Assembly (NCBI RefSeq): GCF_015206895.1
Contig: NZ_JADEXU010000044.1
Span: 1-52,843 of the forward strand
Length of the DNA: 52,843 nt
Source of the DNA: Nostoc sp. LEGE 12450
GTDB lineage: Bacteria; Cyanobacteriota; Cyanobacteriia; Cyanobacteriales; Nostocaceae
Direction of reading: 5' to 3'
Part shown: positions 17,008 through 26,420 of the stretch, one piece after another
How positions within the stretch are numbered: position 1 is the first letter of the stretch
Layout of the letters: each line of letters starts with the position of its first letter
Translations under genes and position numbers: made by a program
The notes under the pieces: model-generated
The model's input: only the letters and a program-made list of their open reading frames with translations
Databases searched by the model: none
What the model was told of the DNA's origin: nothing

Positions 17008-19785
17008 TTAACCGCCTTTAGGTACTGTCTCTCCAGGCCCTGCGGTGACAATTACCAGGTTTTCTGGCTTAATTAAATCCTCAATTGCCTGTTGCATTTG
17101 AGCCATAGTGACTGCTTGAATCCGTTGGGGAAAGTCTCGGATTTCCGATCGCGAAAGTCCCAAGACAGCATTATCCAAAATGATGCTTGATACATTACTG
17201 GGATTAGCTAAATCCACGGGGTAGCTATTAGTAAGTGAGCGTTTTGCCGTGTTGAATTCAGCCTCAGTTACTCCTTGTTCGCGCAACTGTTTAAGTAAAG
17301 CGAGAGTACTGGCGATCGCTTTTTGGGTATCTCCAGGAGCAGTCTGCATCTGAATCAAGAATGGGCCGGGATTGATGCCGGCGGCAAAATTACTATAAAT
17401 ACCGTAGGTTAGACCGAGGCGATCGCGCACTTCCGTACCTAAACGGCTCGATAAGGTATCACCACCCAAAATTTGATTCAGTATCAGTGCCGCATAATAA
17501 CGCGGGTCTTTGCGAGAGATGCCGTTGTAGCCGATGTAGGTAACAGCCTCAGCTTTACCAGGAATTATTTTGTTTAAACGTGTCGAAGTTTGCGGTAATG
17601 GCACGGATGATATTTTCAGCACAGGTGGCTTACCTGTGGCTTGCCATTTGCCAAACGCCTGATTCAGCAAAGTTTTTACCTTAACTGGATCGAAGTCTCC
17701 AACTATTGCGATCGTTGTGCTATCTGGTCGGTAGTATTTCTGATAGAAGCCAAGCAAATCATCACGACTAATGCTTTTTAAGGTCTCGAATGTAGGAAAG
17801 CTATGGAATGGATGATTTTCAGGATAAATTGCCTGCTGGAATACTTGTCGTCCTAGTCCTCTAGGATCATCTAGCTGGACTTTAAGACTTGTCAGTGCCC
17901 GTTGACGGCTCAATTCTAGCTGGTCGGCGGGGAAAGTGGCGTTTTCTAACACATCTGCCAGAGTTTGAATCAATATCGGCAGGTTCTTTGAAAGTCCTTC
18001 ACCGCTAACGTTTACTCCCTCACGGCTAGCACTGAAGCTCAAATCGGCTCCCAGGTCTTCTAAGGTTTTTGCTAGGGTAAGAGCATTTTTAGTCTGTGTC
18101 CCATTCATTAAGTTGGCCGCAGTCAAATTCGCTAATCCAGCTTTTTGATTACCGTCAAATTCAGTACCAGCGTCAATTTGTCCGCTTAGATTAATGGTGG
18201 GGAGGCTGCGATCGCGTAACAACAAAACCCGCAAACCATTATTTAAAGTAAACTCTTCTGGTAGCGATTGTTTGGCCGAATCTGTAGCTGATGTGGTGGG
18301 TGGGAGATATTTAGCTAGTTGTGCCGGATCTACAGGTTTACCGGGGCTGAAATTTTCTACTGTGCGCCCAGAACCAGCGCTAGAAGTCCCTGGTTTCCCA
18401 TCTGGTTGAGTCGGCTCAAAGAAGCCAATAGTTTGTTTAGCCGGATTTAGGTAGGTTTTCGCTACTTTTTGGACTTGGGCTGGGGTGACTTTAGCGATCG
18501 CAGCAAGATACTGTTCTATAAAGCGATAATCACCCGCGATCGTTTGGTTATATCCCAGTTGGCTAGCCTGACTAGTAATATCTTGATTACCCAAGATATA
18601 CGAGGCTTGCAGTTGCGTCTTCGCCCGGGTCAATTCTTCTGTGGTGACAGGCTGCTGTTGCAACTTTCCTAAAGATTCCTGAAGCACCTGGGCAATTTTA
18701 CTTAACTCTTGACCTGGAGCCGCCGTAGCATTAATTTCATACCAACCTGGTTCAATGAGTTCGGCAGCACCGCCACTCACTGAACTAGCGAGTCCAGATT
18801 CTACCAAAGCCTGGTAAAGTCTAGAGCTACGTCCACCTGTGAGAATGGCATCCATCACATCAATTGCCGGCACATCAGGATGCTTGATATCTGGTAAAGG
18901 ATACACTGCTTGCAGTAGTGCCGCGCTTCCCGGTTGCTTCAAAACAATCGGTGCTTTTTTAGTAGTAGCGGCAACTGGAGAAGATGGGGCGACATTTCCC
19001 CTTACATTGCCCTGTTGCGATCGTTTTGCCAACTTCCCATAAGTTTCTTTAACAACTTTGAGTACAGGTTCTGTGGCAAAATCCCCCGTAATTACCAACG
19101 TGGCATTTTCTGGGCTGTAGTAGGTTTGGTAATAATTACGTACCTGCTCCACCGTGAATTTCTCTACATCAGCTTTTGTGCCTCCCACTGGTAAGCCATA
19201 AGCTCTGTTAGGGAAAGCATCTCGCATCACTGCCCGACTCAGACGATAGCCTGGTGAATTTTCGTACCCCTGTAACTCGGAGATCACCACTCGCTTTTCA
19301 CTTGTGAGTTGTTCAGGCCCAACTAAGGAATTTTCCATGCGATCAGCTTCCAGTGTCAACAATGCTTCGAGTCTGTCTCGTTGCACTGTGCCAAAGTAAG
19401 CTGTTTCGTCATAACTAGTAAAGGCATTGAACTGGCTACCCAAGGCACTAAACAATCTTCCAAACTGCACTGGGCGGGCAGTTGTACCCTTGAACATCAA
19501 ATGTTCTAGCTGGTGAGAAATGCCATTTTCTCCCTTAACCTCGTTACGGGAACCAACTTTATACCAAACTTGCACACTCACCACTGGAGCAGTATGGACT
19601 TCCTTGGTTAGCACTGTTAAGCCGTTGTCCAACACCGTTTTTTTAACCCCTTGGGTGAATGAGGCCGCAGATACAGGTGCGACTGCTGTCGGTGTTGCAG
19701 CATTTATGAAATTGCTCGAAACAGGCAAAAAAGTTAGGAGCAGACTCAGAAAAAAACCTATAAACATATATGAACGTAACTTCAT
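17008..19785 (-). CDS. M16-family zinc metallopeptidase, double-domain, exported
   Basis: The chosen start (ATG at 19783-19785) gives 925 residues beginning MKLRSYMFIGFFLSLLLTF, a good signal peptide or anchor. An upstream in-frame ATG at 19869 would add 28 residues but falls in repeat-like DNA. The first peptidase half has the inverted zinc motif HQLEH (91-95 in this numbering), with the distal glutamate in LLTLEADRMENS. The second half (about 500-920) keeps the fold but lacks HxxEH, so it is presumably the non-catalytic partner domain, as in other fused M16B proteins. These periplasmic or inner-membrane peptidases degrade small peptides or processed fragments; the substrate is unknown. A minus-strand terminator follows at 16785-16812. 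Confidence 0.9.
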   Translation of the reverse strand: MKLRSYMFIGFFLSLLLTFLPVSSNFINAATPTAVAPVSAASFTQGVKKTVLDNGLTVLTKEVHTAPVVSVQVWYKVGSRNEVKGENGISHQLEHLMFKGTTARPVQFGRLFSALGSQFNAFTSYDETAYFGTVQRDRLEALLTLEADRMENSLVGPEQLTSEKRVVISELQGYENSPGYRLSRAVMRDAFPNRAYGLPVGGTKADVEKFTVEQVRNYYQTYYSPENATLVITGDFATEPVLKVVKETYGKLAKRSQQGNVRGNVAPSSPVAATTKKAPIVLKQPGSAALLQAVYPLPDIKHPDVPAIDVMDAILTGGRSSRLYQALVESGLASSVSGGAAELIEPGWYEINATAAPGQELSKIAQVLQESLGKLQQQPVTTEELTRAKTQLQASYILGNQDITSQASQLGYNQTIAGDYRFIEQYLAAIAKVTPAQVQKVAKTYLNPAKQTIGFFEPTQPDGKPGTSSAGSGRTVENFSPGKPVDPAQLAKYLPPTTSATDSAKQSLPEEFTLNNGLRVLLLRDRSLPTINLSGQIDAGTEFDGNQKAGLANLTAANLMNGTQTKNALTLAKTLEDLGADLSFSASREGVNVSGEGLSKNLPILIQTLADVLENATFPADQLELSRQRALTSLKVQLDDPRGLGRQVFQQAIYPENHPFHSFPTFETLKSISRDDLLGFYQKYYRPDSTTIAIVGDFDPVKVKTLLNQAFGKWQATGKPPVLKISSVPLPQTSTRLNKIIPGKAEAVTYIGYNGISRKDPRYYAALILNQILGGDTLSSRLGTEVRDRLGLTYGIYSNFAAGINPGPFLIQMQTAPGDTQKAIASTLALLKQLREQGVTEAEFNTAKRSLTNSYPVDLANPSNVSSIILDNAVLGLSRSEIRDFPQRIQAVTMAQMQQAIEDLIKPENLVIVTAGPGETVPKGG

Positions 19786-20180
19786 AAGCAATGCCAAATG
19801 CAAAATTTCTAATTTTGAAGAAGAATTCAGAAGCAAAGCCGGGGACTCAGAAACTCCGGTCAAAATCAATCAGTAGGGGACTCAGTACCTCTGTGCTATC
19901 TGACAGTCATACAGCATCCATTCTGTAGCTTGCTTCCCTGAAAGGGTATTCTGCCTCCAGCCTTCCTCGATAAAATAAAACCTTAGTACCACTTCGTGGA
20001 AGTCAGAAGACTTACATTCTCGGCTTTTTTACAATTTTTAATGGTAGCTTTATTTTTCCCATGCCGTAATAAGGGAAGTTTTACTTTTAACACGTATTGT
20101 ATTTTCTTCAGCAAAATTCTCACCAATTCATCATAGAAGCAATTTACGTTATAATCATTTACAAAACCTCATAAAATTAA
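19786..20180. other. Spacer upstream of the M16 gene
   Basis: About 395 bases. The part next to the M16 start holds AATGCCAAATGCAAAATTTC-like repeat sequence, which is why the longer M16 start was rejected. The rest, including a direct-repeat-poor segment at 19890-20160, shows no ORF or RNA gene. It probably contains the M16 promoter. Confidence 0.4.
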
Positions 20181-20657
20181 TTAACGTTTAATTTGTTTAG
20201 GAAAGTTAGGAACTAACAAAGATTGACCTAATTCACCTTGCTTATTATAGAATTTAATTTGACCTTGTTCATTACATAACCATACTTCCAAAGCTTTAGC
20301 TTCTAAATATAAATTTCTTTTAAATTCCATTTCTTCCAAAGTGTTACCACTGGATTTAACTTCTACACAAATTTCTGGTGCAATAGACGCTGATACTTCA
20401 TCTTCAATTTGAGCAAATCGCTCCTCTGAACACCACACAACATCAGCAACTTTAACTCCATCTGATGTGTTGATAGCACATTCTGGCATTACTTCTCCTG
20501 TATTCAAGCAAGATTCTAATAAACGTTGGATTCTTCCTTGATAAAAAGAATGTTTAATTTTGACCGGACTCATGACGATTTGACCCCATTTATTTAATTC
20601 AATTTTGAAGGGTAAATCTTGTAATTGTTTGTGTTCACAAACTTCTTCCCATTTCAT
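20181..20657 (-). CDS. Uma2-family (DUF820) PD-(D/E)XK nuclease-fold protein
   Basis: This 158-residue protein is one of the Uma2 family greatly expanded in cyanobacteria. The fold is that of restriction-type nucleases. Visible are VKVADVVWCSEERF (the acidic strand) and APEICVEVKSSGNTLEEM (the E-x-K motif in VEVKS), then KRNLYLEAKALEVWLCNEQG. It is shorter than the usual 185-195 residues because the N-terminal part is compact. It stands alone between the M16 gene and a membrane protein gene. Function is unproven; the catalytic motif looks intact. Confidence 0.85.
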   Translation of the reverse strand: MKWEEVCEHKQLQDLPFKIELNKWGQIVMSPVKIKHSFYQGRIQRLLESCLNTGEVMPECAINTSDGVKVADVVWCSEERFAQIEDEVSASIAPEICVEVKSSGNTLEEMEFKRNLYLEAKALEVWLCNEQGQIKFYNKQGELGQSLLVPNFPKQIKR

Positions 20658-20776
20658 AATTAATATTTACCTAAATTGATGATTTAATTTTAACTCATCT
20701 ATTAATATTGAGACTCACCCTCTGATTGCAGATAAGAGAGTGGAACGAAACCCAGCCCTACTATCTCAATTAATTC

Positions 20777-21586
20777 ATGAAGATTATTGAACAAAACCAG
20801 CATCGGCTCCTTTTGCGTTTCCAAAAATCGCTTTGGGGTGTATTACTCATTAGTATAACTTTGATTCCATTTGGTCTTTTCCTTTGTTTATTGGGGTTGG
20901 TACTCCAGCGTGCTGATTATCCTGGAATCATCGCCGTAGTAAGTGGATGCGTAATGATTGCAATCAGTCTATATACAATAATTGAAGATACAGAAATTAC
21001 TACTTATACCTTTGATAAACCCAAAAATTGTATTCTCTGGGAAAGACAAAATCTATTTGAAATTTTACACACAAAATCTGTTGAGTTTCCGTGTCATATT
21101 ATTTCAGGTATTGAAGTAGAAGATATCAGTGGTTCTGAAGGAGGAATAGCTTTTTATCCGAGATTAATTTTGGCATCAATCTACTGGCGCTTTTATCTAA
21201 AGTCTGATGGTAGCTATGAGAGTGCTGTAAGTATTGCCAAAACGATTGCACAGTTTTTAGATATCCCCTATTTTGCTAACAAATCGGAAGCACCTACTTC
21301 AACGCTTGATATGAAAATTATGGCAAACCAAGAACCTGGACAATCTTCTTGGCAATACCTAGAAAATCAAGTAGAGCTTTTGCGGCAACAGTTAGAGCAT
21401 CATCCTAACGATCCAGACATTCATCAAGACTTAGGAATTTTGTTATACTATCTGAATAGATTTATACATCGAAAGGAAGCAGTTACGCGTCTACAACAAG
21501 CAGAAAGATTATTTGAGTCTATAGAGGATACCGATCGCGCGGCTATTGCAAGGGTAATGACAGCGCTTGTAAGTTGGAACTACTGA
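20777..21586 (+). CDS. Membrane protein with a TPR-like C-terminus, function unknown
   Basis: The 269-residue protein has two hydrophobic segments near the N-terminus (about 19-42 and 48-66), which should anchor it in the membrane. A soluble mid-region follows with NCILWERQNLFEILHTKS, resembling a PH-like or conserved cyanobacterial domain that I cannot name. The C-terminal 70 residues contain a tetratricopeptide-like helix pair, including HHPNDPDIHQDLGILLYYLN and AVTRLQQAERLFESI. I do not recognise the family. It is followed by a small hairpin and the convergent prolyl oligopeptidase gene. Confidence 0.7.
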   Translation: MKIIEQNQHRLLLRFQKSLWGVLLISITLIPFGLFLCLLGLVLQRADYPGIIAVVSGCVMIAISLYTIIEDTEITTYTFDKPKNCILWERQNLFEILHTKSVEFPCHIISGIEVEDISGSEGGIAFYPRLILASIYWRFYLKSDGSYESAVSIAKTIAQFLDIPYFANKSEAPTSTLDMKIMANQEPGQSSWQYLENQVELLRQQLEHHPNDPDIHQDLGILLYYLNRFIHRKEAVTRLQQAERLFESIEDTDRAAIARVMTALVSWNY

Positions 21587-21645
21587 TGTCAGGGAAAACT
21601 TTTTGTGTAAATTGATTATTGATTCAGTTAGTTTAGCCTCCTAGA

Positions 21646-21660
21646 GTGGGCAATGCCCAC
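21646..21660. terminator. Short GC-rich hairpin between convergent genes
   Basis: GTGGGC-AAT-GCCCAC, 15 bases, lies between the convergent ends at 21586 and 21673. The surrounding TAGAGTGGGCAATGCCCACCCTA is a widespread Nostoc-type intergenic motif, so it may be a repeat that doubles as a terminator. Confidence 0.45.
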
Positions 21661-21672
21661 CCTACAAAGTTG

Positions 21673-23766
21673 CTAAACTTCAATATTCAAAGCACGTACC
21701 AAAAAAGCCCATTTATCTGCGGCTTCCTCGATAATTTTATCAGTGGGTTTACCTGCACCATGCCCTGCCTTAGTCTCAATTCTAATTAAGACTGGCGCAT
21801 CACCTGCGTGAGCTTCTTGCAAAGCGGCGGCAAATTTGAAACTATGAGCAGGGACAACGCGATCGTCATGATCGGCTGTGGTAATTAAAGTGGCTGGGTA
21901 AGCTGTATCTGGTTTGATGTTGTGGAGTGGCGAATAAGCATACAGCGCTGGAAACTCTTCTGAATTATCTGCTGAACCAAATTCGGAAGTCCAAGCCCAA
22001 CCGATGGTAAATTTGTGGAACCGCAACATATCCATCACGCCGACAGCGGGTATTGCTGCACCAAACAAATCGGGGCGCTGTGTCATACAAGCGCCTACCA
22101 ATAAGCCACCATTACTACCACCTGCGATCGCTAGCTTCTGTGTCTTAGTATATTTATTAGCAATCAACCACTCAGCTGCACCAATAAAGTCATCAAAGAC
22201 ATTCTGCTTTTTATCCTTCATTCCTGCTTGATGCCATTCTTCGCCGTATTCTCCACCGCCGCGTATATTGGGCATAGCATAGATACCACCCATCTCCATC
22301 CACACCAACAGACTCACAGAAAAGCCAGGTGTCATTGAGGCATTAAAACCACCATAAGCATAGAGATAAGTGGGGTTATTTCCATCTAATTTAATGCCCT
22401 TCTTGTGGGTAATAAACATGGGGACTCTAGTACCATCTTTGCTCTGATAAAACACCTGTTTTGTCTCATAATCGTTAGGATTAAAATCTACCTCTGGCTG
22501 ACGAAAAACAGTGCTTTTACCAGTTATCATATCGTAGCGATAGATGGTTCCTGGTGTGGTAAAGCTGGTGTAACTATAAAAAGTTTCGGTATCATGACGT
22601 TTTCCTCCAAAACCTCCGGCTGAACCGAGCCCAGGTAATTCTACCTCACGAATAAACCCACCTTTGAGGTCAAATATTTTAATTTGGCTATGAGCATCTT
22701 TGAGGTAATCAGCAACAAATTGGTTATTGAGTATGCCTACACTTTCTAAGGTTTCTGCTGATTGAGGAATGATTTCGCGCCAGTTTTCTGGCGCAGGGTT
22801 TTGAGTGTCAATTGCAATAACTCTTCCCCGTGGTGCATTTAAATCCGTGCGGAAATAAAAGACGCTATCATCATTGTCAATAAAGCTGTAATCTGCCTCA
22901 AACTGGTTAATTAATTCTACGACTTCAGTGTTAGGGTTAGTTAAATTTTTAAAGAAAACCAAATTTTTGGAGTCAGTACCCAGCCAAATAGAAATTATTA
23001 GATAGTGTCCATCTTCAGTAACACCACCACCAAAACCCCATTCTTTTTGGTCAGGGCGATGATAAATTAGTACATCTTCTGATTGAGGGCTGCCTAGTTG
23101 ATGATAGTAGAGCTTTTGATAATAGTTAACATCTTCTAATTGAGTTTTTTCATTCGGCTCGTCGTAGCGACTGTAGAAGAAACCTTGATTATTATGTGTC
23201 CACGATGCACCAGAAAATTTAATCCACTTCAGATGGTCTTGTAGGTCTTCACCAGTTTCAACATCGCGTACTTTCCACTCTTGCCAATCAGAACCAGAGG
23301 TTGATAGACCATAAGCTAAAAGTTTCCCATCCTCGCTAATAGACAATCCTGAAAGAGCAACAGTGCCATCTTCTGAGAGTTGATTGGGATCGAGTAAAAC
23401 TTTGGGTTGATCTTCGAGGGTTTTGAGAGTGTAGAAGACACTTTGGTTTTGCAGCCCATCATTTTTAAAATAAAAGTAGCGTTCGGTGGAGCCGTCTCCT
23501 AGAGATTTGCCTTCTTTAAAAGGGATACCATATTTTTCATAATCCCAAAGTTTGGTGAGGCGCTGTTTAATTTTTTCCCTGGTAGGAATTTCACTCAAAT
23601 AGCCAAAGGTAATTTGATTTTGTGCCTCAATCCAAGCCCTTGTTTCTTCAGAGTCAGGATCTTCTAACCAACGATAATAATCTGCGACTAAAGTACCGTG
23701 GTAGTTATCGACTTGATTGCTTTTCTGGCTGGATGGGTAGGTGATAGATTTTTTAGATGAAGACAT
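21673..23766 (-). CDS. Prolyl oligopeptidase family serine peptidase
   Basis: The preferred start (ATG at 23764-23766) gives 697 residues beginning MSSSKKSITYPSSQKSNQ. An upstream ATG at 23871 would add 35 hydrophobic residues with no signal-peptide character. Residues about 1-410 form the seven-bladed propeller region (DYYRWLEDPDSEETRAW near the start). The C-terminal hydrolase domain carries the nucleophile S551 in AGGSNGGLLVGAC, an aspartate in TADHDDRVVPAHSFK and a histidine in ETKAGHGAGKPTD. Size and motif set match cytosolic prolyl oligopeptidase, which cleaves short peptides after proline. Its in vivo role in cyanobacteria is not known. Confidence 0.92.
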   Translation of the reverse strand: MSSSKKSITYPSSQKSNQVDNYHGTLVADYYRWLEDPDSEETRAWIEAQNQITFGYLSEIPTREKIKQRLTKLWDYEKYGIPFKEGKSLGDGSTERYFYFKNDGLQNQSVFYTLKTLEDQPKVLLDPNQLSEDGTVALSGLSISEDGKLLAYGLSTSGSDWQEWKVRDVETGEDLQDHLKWIKFSGASWTHNNQGFFYSRYDEPNEKTQLEDVNYYQKLYYHQLGSPQSEDVLIYHRPDQKEWGFGGGVTEDGHYLIISIWLGTDSKNLVFFKNLTNPNTEVVELINQFEADYSFIDNDDSVFYFRTDLNAPRGRVIAIDTQNPAPENWREIIPQSAETLESVGILNNQFVADYLKDAHSQIKIFDLKGGFIREVELPGLGSAGGFGGKRHDTETFYSYTSFTTPGTIYRYDMITGKSTVFRQPEVDFNPNDYETKQVFYQSKDGTRVPMFITHKKGIKLDGNNPTYLYAYGGFNASMTPGFSVSLLVWMEMGGIYAMPNIRGGGEYGEEWHQAGMKDKKQNVFDDFIGAAEWLIANKYTKTQKLAIAGGSNGGLLVGACMTQRPDLFGAAIPAVGVMDMLRFHKFTIGWAWTSEFGSADNSEEFPALYAYSPLHNIKPDTAYPATLITTADHDDRVVPAHSFKFAAALQEAHAGDAPVLIRIETKAGHGAGKPTDKIIEEAADKWAFLVRALNIEV

Positions 23767-23975
23767 AATCTTAGGTTGAAGTGCTTCTTTACATACTACA
23801 AAGATAGACTTAAGATGTGGGGCATACACTGATAAAATCTGCGGAAAAATTCTAATCGGAAAGAGTGCCATCTAGGTTACTACTAAGCCGCAAGCAGCCC
23901 CGTTAGGATTTGAATGAGCAAAAAAACACTTATAATTTGCTTAAAGCGTGATTTATCCTACTCCTTAGACCAAAA

Positions 23976-24593
23976 ATGCCAGAGGTATCGTTACGGCTTT
24001 TCTTTTCTTACTCTCACAAAGACGAAACTCTACGGGATGAACTAGCTAAACACCTGACCATATTAGAATGGGAGGGTGTTATATCAAGCTGGCACGATCG
24101 CAAAATACTACCTGGAGAGGAGTGGGATCGTCAGATTAACGATAATTTAAACACTGCCGACATCATTCTGTTGCTCATCAGTTCAGATTTTCTTTTTTCT
24201 AAATATTGCAGGGATGTCGAAGTTAAGAAGGCAATAGAACGTCACCATGCTGGAGAGGCTTGTGTTATCCCGGTTATTTTGCGAAGCGTTGATTGGAGTG
24301 GCGCACCATTTGCAAAACTTCAAGCTTTGCCTAAGAATGCTGAACCTGTAGTGTCAGGGAATTGGCACAATCAAGATGAAGCCTTTACAAATGTAGCTAA
24401 AGGAATTAGGGCGGCTGCTGAGAAGCTAAAGAAGGAACGACCGAGGGAACAAGAACAAGCAAATCTATTGGGACAACAGACAGCCATTCGCTTACTCAAA
24501 GAAAAAATCGAGATGCGGCAACAAAAACCGCAATCTACTCAAACAACCACTGCAAAACTAACACAGGAAACTGATGATCTCCTCTCTGAGTGA
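23976..24593 (+). pseudogene. TIR domain protein, probably truncated TIR-GUN4 fusion
   Basis: The 205-residue frame begins with a TIR domain (about 5-140). Evidence is RLFFSYSHKDETLRDELAKH, HDRKILPGEEWDRQINDNL, ADIILLLISSDFLFSKYC and the glutamate E82 in YCRDVEVKKAIERH, the position that is catalytic in TIR NAD-cleaving enzymes. A charged coiled region (about 150-200) follows. The frame ends in DLLSE and a TGA. Immediately afterwards a GUN4-like sequence is readable in another frame (next entry), and removing one copy of a TGAG duplication at 24587-24594 would join them. The TIR half appears intact and could still be expressed. It has no other defence gene next to it. Confidence 0.75.
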
Positions 24594-24594
24594 G

Positions 24595-24693
24595 CAAGGC
24601 GTAGACTATACATAATTACGCGATTTACTTAAAGCAGGGAATTGGAAAGAAGCCGATCAAGAAACTCTGGTTCTTATGCTCAAAATAGATTAC
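24595..24693 (+). pseudogene. GUN4-domain remnant separated from the TIR gene
   Basis: After one TGAG copy, the sequence reads QGVDYT, a TAA, then LRDLLKAGNWKEADQETLVL and MLK. This matches the characteristic N-terminal pattern of GUN4 (GVDYT-x-LRDLLxxGxWKEAD), the tetrapyrrole-binding regulator of Mg-chelatase, also used as a fused domain in many cyanobacterial proteins. The rest of the domain is absent after about 24684, where the frame soon hits stops. The gene is thus broken by a frameshift, an in-frame stop and a 3' deletion. Confidence 0.7.
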
Positions 24694-24884
24694 TACAATC
24701 TGGTATTAGTGGGATAAGTTCTTAGGAATTATGGCTCTTGCGTTGGTTTTATGGTAGGGCATTAAAATAGCCGTTTTATAGAAAGGCTCGAAAATTTAAA
24801 ATCCAGTTATAGCAAAGAATATAGGCTCTGATTAGATTTTATTTATTATTCGACTCCATAAGAGGAACTGAAGAGCCGGAATTA

Positions 24885-26060
24885 TTAAGCAATACTCCCC
24901 CGCTTTCTGGCTTCTTTGTAGGAAGTTCCGACATTTTTTAAACCAGCTTTAATCATTTGTTGTTCTAGGAGGGCAAAGAAACGCGCTCTATCGCCACCTT
25001 TTACCACTGCTTGATTATGCGCTTCGGCGATCGCAACTGGATAGCCATATCCTTTTTGCACTTGTGCTAACATCAGTCCCAGTGCTTGATCTAACATGGT
25101 TGCATTCTCCGCTACCCATGCCGGAACTTCGATTCGGGCGATTTCAGTGCCAACGTGGACATAGCAAAAATAAATGGTTTGATCGCCGTAGAGTTCGAGA
25201 ATCGGAGAATTACTCCGCCAAAGGGTACTACGTTGTCCTGGTTTGAGTCTGGTTGCCCAAACAGAAGTATCTCGCAACTGTTCAAAAATTTTACAAGGTA
25301 CTTTTTCTAACTGATTTGGGCAATGACTTTTACAGTCTGGCACTGGATGAGGACAAGCCAACAATCGTAAAAAGTTCATTGTTTCGATGCTGCGAGAGGC
25401 GCTAAGATAACCCATCAGGGGAATTTGAGCATCACGCATTTGCTGCCAAGCTTCCAGGATGGGGGGTAAAATGCGATCGCGTGCGTCCATCGGTAACTGT
25501 TCTAAAAACCAGTAAATTAATGAACCATCTACCATCGCCAATGCTGGTGCTTCCCCTTTAGCTGCACATGCAAGTTCTGCTAAAACCGTTGTTTCTGATG
25601 CAGTGCGGCGGAAACTCATCCATTCCTCGGTTCTAATTCCCCACTGCCGAGACATATATAAGTCTTCTGGGCGGTAAAATACTTCTGGCAAACTATCGAG
25701 TAGCGGATGGCGGTTTTGTCCGTAGTGTAAGACGACTCTGCCAATATTGAGTAGATAACAGTAAGCAATTTCGTGATGGTTGGGGGCAATTTGGGAACCA
25801 TCAGTAGCAATTACAGTATGAATTTTTGGCGGAACTGAGATATCGATGCAGGTTTCTAGCGGCTCAATTGGGGTAGCATTAGCAAAGAGAATGCGATCGC
25901 GCCATTTTTCCTGGCGATCAATTAAATCTTGTTGAGATTCATAAGCATTTTTTAGATGTTGTTGTGCCAATTCTAAACGCTGACGACTGGCAGCAGCTTC
26001 TAAGGTAAGATGCTGACTTAAGCCCTGCATTTGTCGCGCCAGTTTTGTTAAATCAAGCAT
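24885..26060 (-). CDS. nurA: NurA-domain nuclease-like protein
   Basis: The chosen start (ATG at 26058-26060) gives 391 residues beginning MLDLTKLARQMQGLSQHLTL; the longer frame upstream translates repeat sequence (see 26115-26194). The NurA fold is an RNase H-like 5'-to-3' nuclease that partners HerA in archaeal end resection. Diagnostic blocks are HTVIATDGSQIAPNHH with the metal-binding aspartate, AMVDGSLIYWFLEQLP, and IARIEVPAWVAENATMLDQA near the end, followed by GYGYPVAIAEAHNQAVV. No HerA is adjacent. A coiled N-terminus (about 20-65) precedes the domain. Function in cyanobacteria is not established. Confidence 0.85.
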   Translation of the reverse strand: MLDLTKLARQMQGLSQHLTLEAAASRQRLELAQQHLKNAYESQQDLIDRQEKWRDRILFANATPIEPLETCIDISVPPKIHTVIATDGSQIAPNHHEIAYCYLLNIGRVVLHYGQNRHPLLDSLPEVFYRPEDLYMSRQWGIRTEEWMSFRRTASETTVLAELACAAKGEAPALAMVDGSLIYWFLEQLPMDARDRILPPILEAWQQMRDAQIPLMGYLSASRSIETMNFLRLLACPHPVPDCKSHCPNQLEKVPCKIFEQLRDTSVWATRLKPGQRSTLWRSNSPILELYGDQTIYFCYVHVGTEIARIEVPAWVAENATMLDQALGLMLAQVQKGYGYPVAIAEAHNQAVVKGGDRARFFALLEQQMIKAGLKNVGTSYKEARKRGSIA

Positions 26061-26420
26061 AAAGGTAAGTGATAAATTATAAATTTGGAGTGATAAATTT
26101 GGAGTTTTAGTTTTGTAGGTTGGGTGCAGCGATAGTGTAACCCAACATAAATAAGGTGGTAATGTTGGGTTATGTTTCACTCCACCCAACCTACATAAAT
26201 ATATGTTTTAAAAAACTCTAGGTTTCAACAGAGATGAGGTTTATATATTTTATATATCTCTCTTCCTTGTCATTCTGCTAGAAAATTAAAATAATTCGTA
26301 ATTGATAATTAGACTTTAATGATTGCTAATGTAATTCGTAATAAAAGTAAGTTGGGGATTTAGACCACTTACAAATTACGAATTACTTTAAAGTAGCAGA
26401 AAAAGCCCATTACGAATTAG
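26061..26420. other. Repeat-rich spacer between HAD hydrolase and nurA genes
   Basis: 360 bases with no supported gene. It contains the 80-bp inverted repeat at 26115-26194, an AT stretch (TTTATATATTTTATATATC), and several copies of AATTACGAATTA / AATTCGTAAT at 26290-26420. This is all repeat-type DNA, and the nurA promoter must lie within or beside it. Confidence 0.55.
26115..26194. repeat. 80-bp MITE-like inverted repeat (GTAGGTTGGGTG ends)
   Basis: GTAGGTTGGGTG (26115-26126) is exactly complementary to CACCCAACCTAC (26183-26194). A second nested pair, AACCCAACAT and ATGTTGGGTT, lies inside (26138-26171). It is short and non-coding, with the look of a miniature inverted-repeat element or structured repeat. 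It lies just upstream of nurA and overlaps the false N-terminal extension of that gene. Confidence 0.75.

Noticed and set aside
19786..19869. N-terminal 28-residue extension of the M16 peptidase
   Set aside because: The extension translates repeat-like AT-rich DNA and would bury the signal peptide that starts at 19785.
26061..26189. N-terminal 43-residue extension of NurA
   Set aside because: It is encoded by the 80-bp inverted repeat and lies before the natural start MLDLTKLARQ.
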